64,000 nucleotides of DNA from Fulvimarina manganoxydans (GTDB lineage: Bacteria > Pseudomonadota > Alphaproteobacteria > Rhizobiales > Rhizobiaceae): assembly GCF_900176465.1 (NCBI RefSeq), contig NZ_FWXR01000010.1, forward strand, positions 1-64,000, in the 5' to 3' direction. Of the stretch, positions 61,235-64,000 are shown in pieces. Below the pieces are notes generated by a model, which searched no databases, was not told the DNA's origin, and saw only the letters and a list, made by a program, of their open reading frames with translations. The position numbers and the translations under genes are program-made. The stretch's first letter is position 1; every line of letters begins with the position of its first letter.

Positions 61235-62137
61235 ATGGCGAGGACCGACGCCCGTTATCGAGAGGCCTTTAATGCGCTCCTCGACTATTGCGCCGAGCTT
61301 TCGCCTCGCGCGCCAATGCCCTCCGAGAGCAAGCTGTGCGAGATCGTCGGTGTGAGCCGCACGGTCGTTCGCCGTTGCCTCGCTCGCATGGAGGAAAAAG
61401 ACCTCATCGCCTGGGAGGGCCGCGACAAGCGCCTTCTGCGCGCACCGACCGCCGAAGACCGCATCGCGCAACAGGGCGGCCTGCAACGATCGACGAATCT
61501 TGAACAGCGCTTTCTCGAATGGATCCTGAAATTCGACGTGCCGGCCAATACGCCGCTCTCGGTCGCCGAATTGTCCCGATCCTTCAAAGTGCCCCAGCAC
61601 GAGTTGAAGGAATTTCTGGCCGGGCTCAGCCGCTTCGGTCTCGTCGCCCGCCGCAAGCAGGGCGGCTGGATGCTGCTCGGCTTCACGCGCGACTTCGCGG
61701 TCGAGCTTTCGGATTTCAGAGCCGTGCTCGAACTCCACGCGGTACGCCAGGCGGTGGACGCGCCGGTCGATCATCCGATCTGGTCCCGCCTCGAGATCTT
61801 GAGGGCCGATCATCTGGCGCTCATGAACCGGATCGAGACCGACTTCCACGCTTTTTCGACGCTCGACGAAACCTTCCACGGGGCGATCAATTCGGTGGTC
61901 AAGAATCGTTTCGTCGCCGAGTTCCAGAAGGTCGTCTCGCTGATCTTCCATTACCACTATCTATGGGACAAGACCGACGAGAAGGCGCGCAACGAAGCCG
62001 CGATCGCCGAGCATCTGGCGATCATCGACGCCCTGGAGGCGCGGGACGAGGAGGCCGCGACGATCGCCGCGCGGCGCCATCTGAAGACCTCCAAGACGAC
62101 GCTCCTCTCCTCCCTACGCTATCACGATCTCGCCTGA
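61235..62137 (+). CDS. GntR-family regulator with two winged helices and an FCD domain
   Basis: The 300-residue protein has a first GntR winged helix (about residues 5-72: SPRAPMPSESKLCEIVGVSRTVVRRCLARMEEKDLI), then a second one (about 90-150: LSVAELSRSFKVPQHELKEFLAGLSRFGLVARRKQGGWML) leading into a FadR-type FCD effector domain (about 155-290). Ordinary FCD members have only one winged helix and about 220-250 residues. FCD regulators often sense sugar acids. It is divergent from the ABC transporter unit and convergent with the UxaB-like gene, and probably controls both. GGGGAG precedes the ATG. Confidence 0.88.
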   Translation: MARTDARYREAFNALLDYCAELSPRAPMPSESKLCEIVGVSRTVVRRCLARMEEKDLIAWEGRDKRLLRAPTAEDRIAQQGGLQRSTNLEQRFLEWILKFDVPANTPLSVAELSRSFKVPQHELKEFLAGLSRFGLVARRKQGGWMLLGFTRDFAVELSDFRAVLELHAVRQAVDAPVDHPIWSRLEILRADHLALMNRIETDFHAFSTLDETFHGAINSVVKNRFVAEFQKVVSLIFHYHYLWDKTDEKARNEAAIAEHLAIIDALEARDEEAATIAARRHLKTSKTTLLSSLRYHDLA

Positions 62138-62205
62138 GACGTCTCGGATCAAGACGTCGGGCCGCCCCCGCCGGCGCTAATCCGCGCGATCGAGCGGATG
62201 GGGTG

Positions 62206-63312
62206 TCAGGCCTTCGGCCCTTCCAGGGCGGCGGCGAGACGAGGCTTCGCCCCGCGATCCCCATGCAAACGCGCCCAATCGAGAAAGGCGCTGAGCCGCG
62301 AACCGAGCTTCGTCCCATGGTTCTGGGCGATGTCCTCTAGCCGATGATCGAGGAAGGGATTGGCAAAGCGCTCCATGGTGACGTGGATATAGGCCTCGGC
62401 CCCCTCGCCTTCCCCGGCGGCCACGAAGCCCGGTAGGACCTCCTCTGAATAAAGGGCGGCCAATTCGCCCGCCGCTTCGCGATCGGTCATCAGATCGCGC
62501 ACGAAGGTCGCCCCTTGCCGCCCCCGCGCCAGCCAGCGCGAGACCATCCATGTATGGCCAAGGTTCAGGATGAAGAGCTTGCGCCGCTCGATCGGCCCGA
62601 GATCGGCGACGACTTGGATCGCCGGATGGCAGCAAGGCAGGAGAAGCCCCGGACGGTCCTCGATTGCCCAAAGCGCATAGGGTTCGGCAACGGCACCGGC
62701 GGGCTCGATCGCCTCAGAGACGATCCGATCGACCAGGGAATTGACCCAGACAACCTCCTCGCGCAGCCAGGCTCGATAGGCATCGTCCATCTCGCTGGCC
62801 GCATCGAGGACGAGATTGCGCAAGGTCTGCCCATTGTTGCGCACGAGCTCGGTCGGCATCACCTGGATGGGCTCGCCGCCTGCCGCAAAGCGTTCGCGCA
62901 AGAGGTAAGCGAGCTTGGCCGGATAGGACATGGCATCGTCAAAATCGGCCGCGCGATCGGCGGGTTGGGGCGCCAGGCCCGCCTCGGAGGTGTTGGAGAC
63001 GACGATCCGGACGTCCGTCGCCAGAAGGCGGGAGACCTCGACGCGGTCCGTGCTCAAGGAAAAGGCCCGCGCGATGCTCTTCACCCGCACCGTCTCGTCG
63101 ATCTTATCCCCATCACGCAGGCCGCGAAGCCGGACGTCGTAGCCCTTTGCCAGGGCCCCCACGCGCTGGGCCCGCGCCGGATCGCCGCTCGACTGAACGA
63201 CGGCGATCGGCCCTATCGCCTCCCCCGCCACCATCGCCTCGGAAACGAAAAGGTCGGCATGGGCCTGAAGGAACCGGCTGGTCCCAAATTGCAGGATCGG
63301 AATTGTAGACAC
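62206..63312 (-). CDS. UxaB-like (tagaturonate reductase/mannitol dehydrogenase family) oxidoreductase, short form
   Basis: The 368-residue protein starts STIPILQFGTSRFLQAHADLF (NAD-binding), has VSNTSEAGL, AMSYPAKLAYLLRERF, SLVDRIVSEAI and the catalytic KLFILNLGHTW with the Lys-Asn-His set. This order matches UxaB (altronate/tagaturonate interconversion) and other MDH-family hexonate dehydrogenases, but UxaB is about 480 residues, so the C-terminal part is shorter here. AAGGAGGGG supports a GTG start at 63312. Its promoter carries a palindrome like that at 61155. Confidence 0.83.
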   Translation of the reverse strand: MSTIPILQFGTSRFLQAHADLFVSEAMVAGEAIGPIAVVQSSGDPARAQRVGALAKGYDVRLRGLRDGDKIDETVRVKSIARAFSLSTDRVEVSRLLATDVRIVVSNTSEAGLAPQPADRAADFDDAMSYPAKLAYLLRERFAAGGEPIQVMPTELVRNNGQTLRNLVLDAASEMDDAYRAWLREEVVWVNSLVDRIVSEAIEPAGAVAEPYALWAIEDRPGLLLPCCHPAIQVVADLGPIERRKLFILNLGHTWMVSRWLARGRQGATFVRDLMTDREAAGELAALYSEEVLPGFVAAGEGEGAEAYIHVTMERFANPFLDHRLEDIAQNHGTKLGSRLSAFLDWARLHGDRGAKPRLAAALEGPKA

Positions 63313-63328
63313 GAGCACGCCCCTCCTT

Positions 63329-63357
63329 GCGTTGTCTCTTATTATTAAAAACAACGC
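63329..63357. promoter_or_regulatory. Candidate GntR operator upstream of the UxaB-like gene
   Basis: GCGTTGT and ACAACGC are 7-bp inverted arms around CTCTTATTATTAAAA. The TTATTATT core and AAAACAA edge are shared with the regulator-permease gap at 61155-61190. It lies 17 nt before the start codon, just ahead of the ribosome site, where a repressor would block expression. Confidence 0.55.
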
Positions 63358-63524
63358 GGAGAGGCAACCAACCCCTGCGGATCAGGGCCGTGTGGGCGAC
63401 GTGGCCGCCCGGCCACGGTCGCCTGAGCGGTTCAGGTGCCTGGTCGCAGGATCAAAGGCTCCGACTGGATGAACGTTTGGCGCCGAACCTTTCAAGGTCA
63501 GCGCAAATGACCAGACCGGTCGCG

Positions 63525-64000
63525 TCACGCGGCGGTGACGCGCCAAATGATGTCGCCTACGTCGTCGGCCATCAGCAGCGATTTGCCGTCCGGGCCGAGC
63601 GTCACGCCGACGGGACGCCCATAAGCGAGCTTTTCGTCCTTAGAGAGGAAGCCCGAGAGAATGTCGCGCGGGGGACCGCTCGGCGCGCCGTTTTCGAACG
63701 GCACGAAGATGAGCTTGTAGCCGCTGAGCGTCGACCGGTTCCAGGATCCGTGCTGGCCGATGACCATGCCGGCGCCAAAGCCCGGCAAGGTGCCCTCCGG
63801 CATCCAGCAAAGGCCGAGGGACGCCGTGTGCCCGCCAAGGGCGTAGTCCGGCTGAATGGCCTTTGCGACGAGAGCCGCATCCTGGGGAACGCGGTCGTCC
63901 ACGGTCCGGCCCCAATAGCAATAGGGCCAGCCATAGAAACCGCCCTCTTGAACCGAGGTCAGATAGTCGGGCGGGGTCTCGTCACCCAGCCCGTCGCGTT
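63525..64000 (-). CDS. PQQ-dependent sugar (L-sorbosone-type) dehydrogenase, C-terminal part (5' end outside window)
   Basis: The frame is open to the window edge and ends at 63525. It reads DGLGDETPPDYLTSVQEGGFYGWPYCYWG, then GHTASLGLCWMPEG, VIGQHGSWNRSTLSGYKLIFVPFENG, RPVGVTLGPDGKSLLMADDVGDIIWRVTA. This is the C-terminal half of the GSDH/sorbosone-dehydrogenase beta-propeller family, periplasmic enzymes that oxidise sugars using PQQ. The signal peptide and first blades are not visible. It lies upstream of the UxaB-like gene on the same strand; the 211-nt gap between the two holds no gene. Confidence 0.85.
   Translation of the reverse strand, partial: RDGLGDETPPDYLTSVQEGGFYGWPYCYWGRTVDDRVPQDAALVAKAIQPDYALGGHTASLGLCWMPEGTLPGFGAGMVIGQHGSWNRSTLSGYKLIFVPFENGAPSGPPRDILSGFLSKDEKLAYGRPVGVTLGPDGKSLLMADDVGDIIWRVTAA

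Overview
The window is chromosomal DNA from a GC-rich alphaproteobacterium, most likely of the order Hyphomicrobiales (Rhizobiales). The evidence is a glgP-glgC-glgA-pgm-glgX glycogen cluster, an FrcBCA-type sugar ABC system with a stand-alone ATPase, a proteobacterial transglutaminase-like cysteine peptidase, a 139-residue L20, DUF1127 and DUF2244 proteins, a complex I NDUFA9-like protein beside undecaprenyl-diphosphatase, and intergenic palindromes of the kind called RIME in rhizobia. I cannot name a genus. No tRNA, rRNA, CRISPR array or prophage was seen.

Layout. 1-288: tail of an IS110-type transposase at the window edge. 0.6-13.5 kb: an efflux transporter, a four-gene minus-strand run (aldo/keto reductase, GFA protein, queG, YeeZ-like epimerase) facing a LysR gene, a glutathione transferase, uppP, a TauE/SafE permease, the NDUFA9-like protein, prolyl aminopeptidase and a semialdehyde dehydrogenase. 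13.7-24.7 kb: central carbon storage (pgi, glgP, glgC, glgA, pgm, glgX), without glgB. 24.7-31 kb: kup, a membrane GGDEF-EAL protein, and a DUF1127 gene divergent from a LysR gene. 31-35.6 kb: ABC exporter, dapB, gpmA, a GNAT gene and a Fae homologue. 35.7-45 kb: YihY, two different endonuclease III genes, an acyltransferase, an AraC/O6-alkylguanine transferase, DUF2244, an EI24/CysZ-like protein, adenosine kinase, mepA and glk. 45-49.7 kb: a broken NIT-domain receptor gene, gshB, an SH3b secreted protein and comM. 50-55 kb: rpmI-rplT, then pheS-GFA-pheT. 55-57 kb: a hydrolase and a transglutaminase-like peptidase. 57.1-63.3 kb: a sugar or sugar-acid island (permease, binding protein, ATPase, LgoD-like dehydrogenase; a GntR regulator; a UxaB-like reductase). 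63.5-64 kb: the 3' part of a PQQ-type sugar dehydrogenase gene.

How the genes fit together. glk, pgi, pgm and glgC/glgA/glgP/glgX link glucose uptake to glycogen storage and release. The 57-63 kb island reads as transport and oxidation of a hexonate such as L-galactonate through tagaturonate, under one GntR repressor. Two GFA proteins, a glutathione transferase and gshB suggest glutathione-dependent handling of aldehydes or electrophiles.

The most unusual signals are (i) RIME-like intergenic elements with TAGAGC/GCTCTA ends that supply the stop codon of comM and of the transglutaminase-like gene, (ii) a second 98-nt two-hairpin repeat family, (iii) a Fae homologue with no histidine at the catalytic position, (iv) a GntR regulator with two tandem winged helices, and (v) a GFA gene inside the pheS-pheT unit. 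I did not find a clearly new defence or mobile system.
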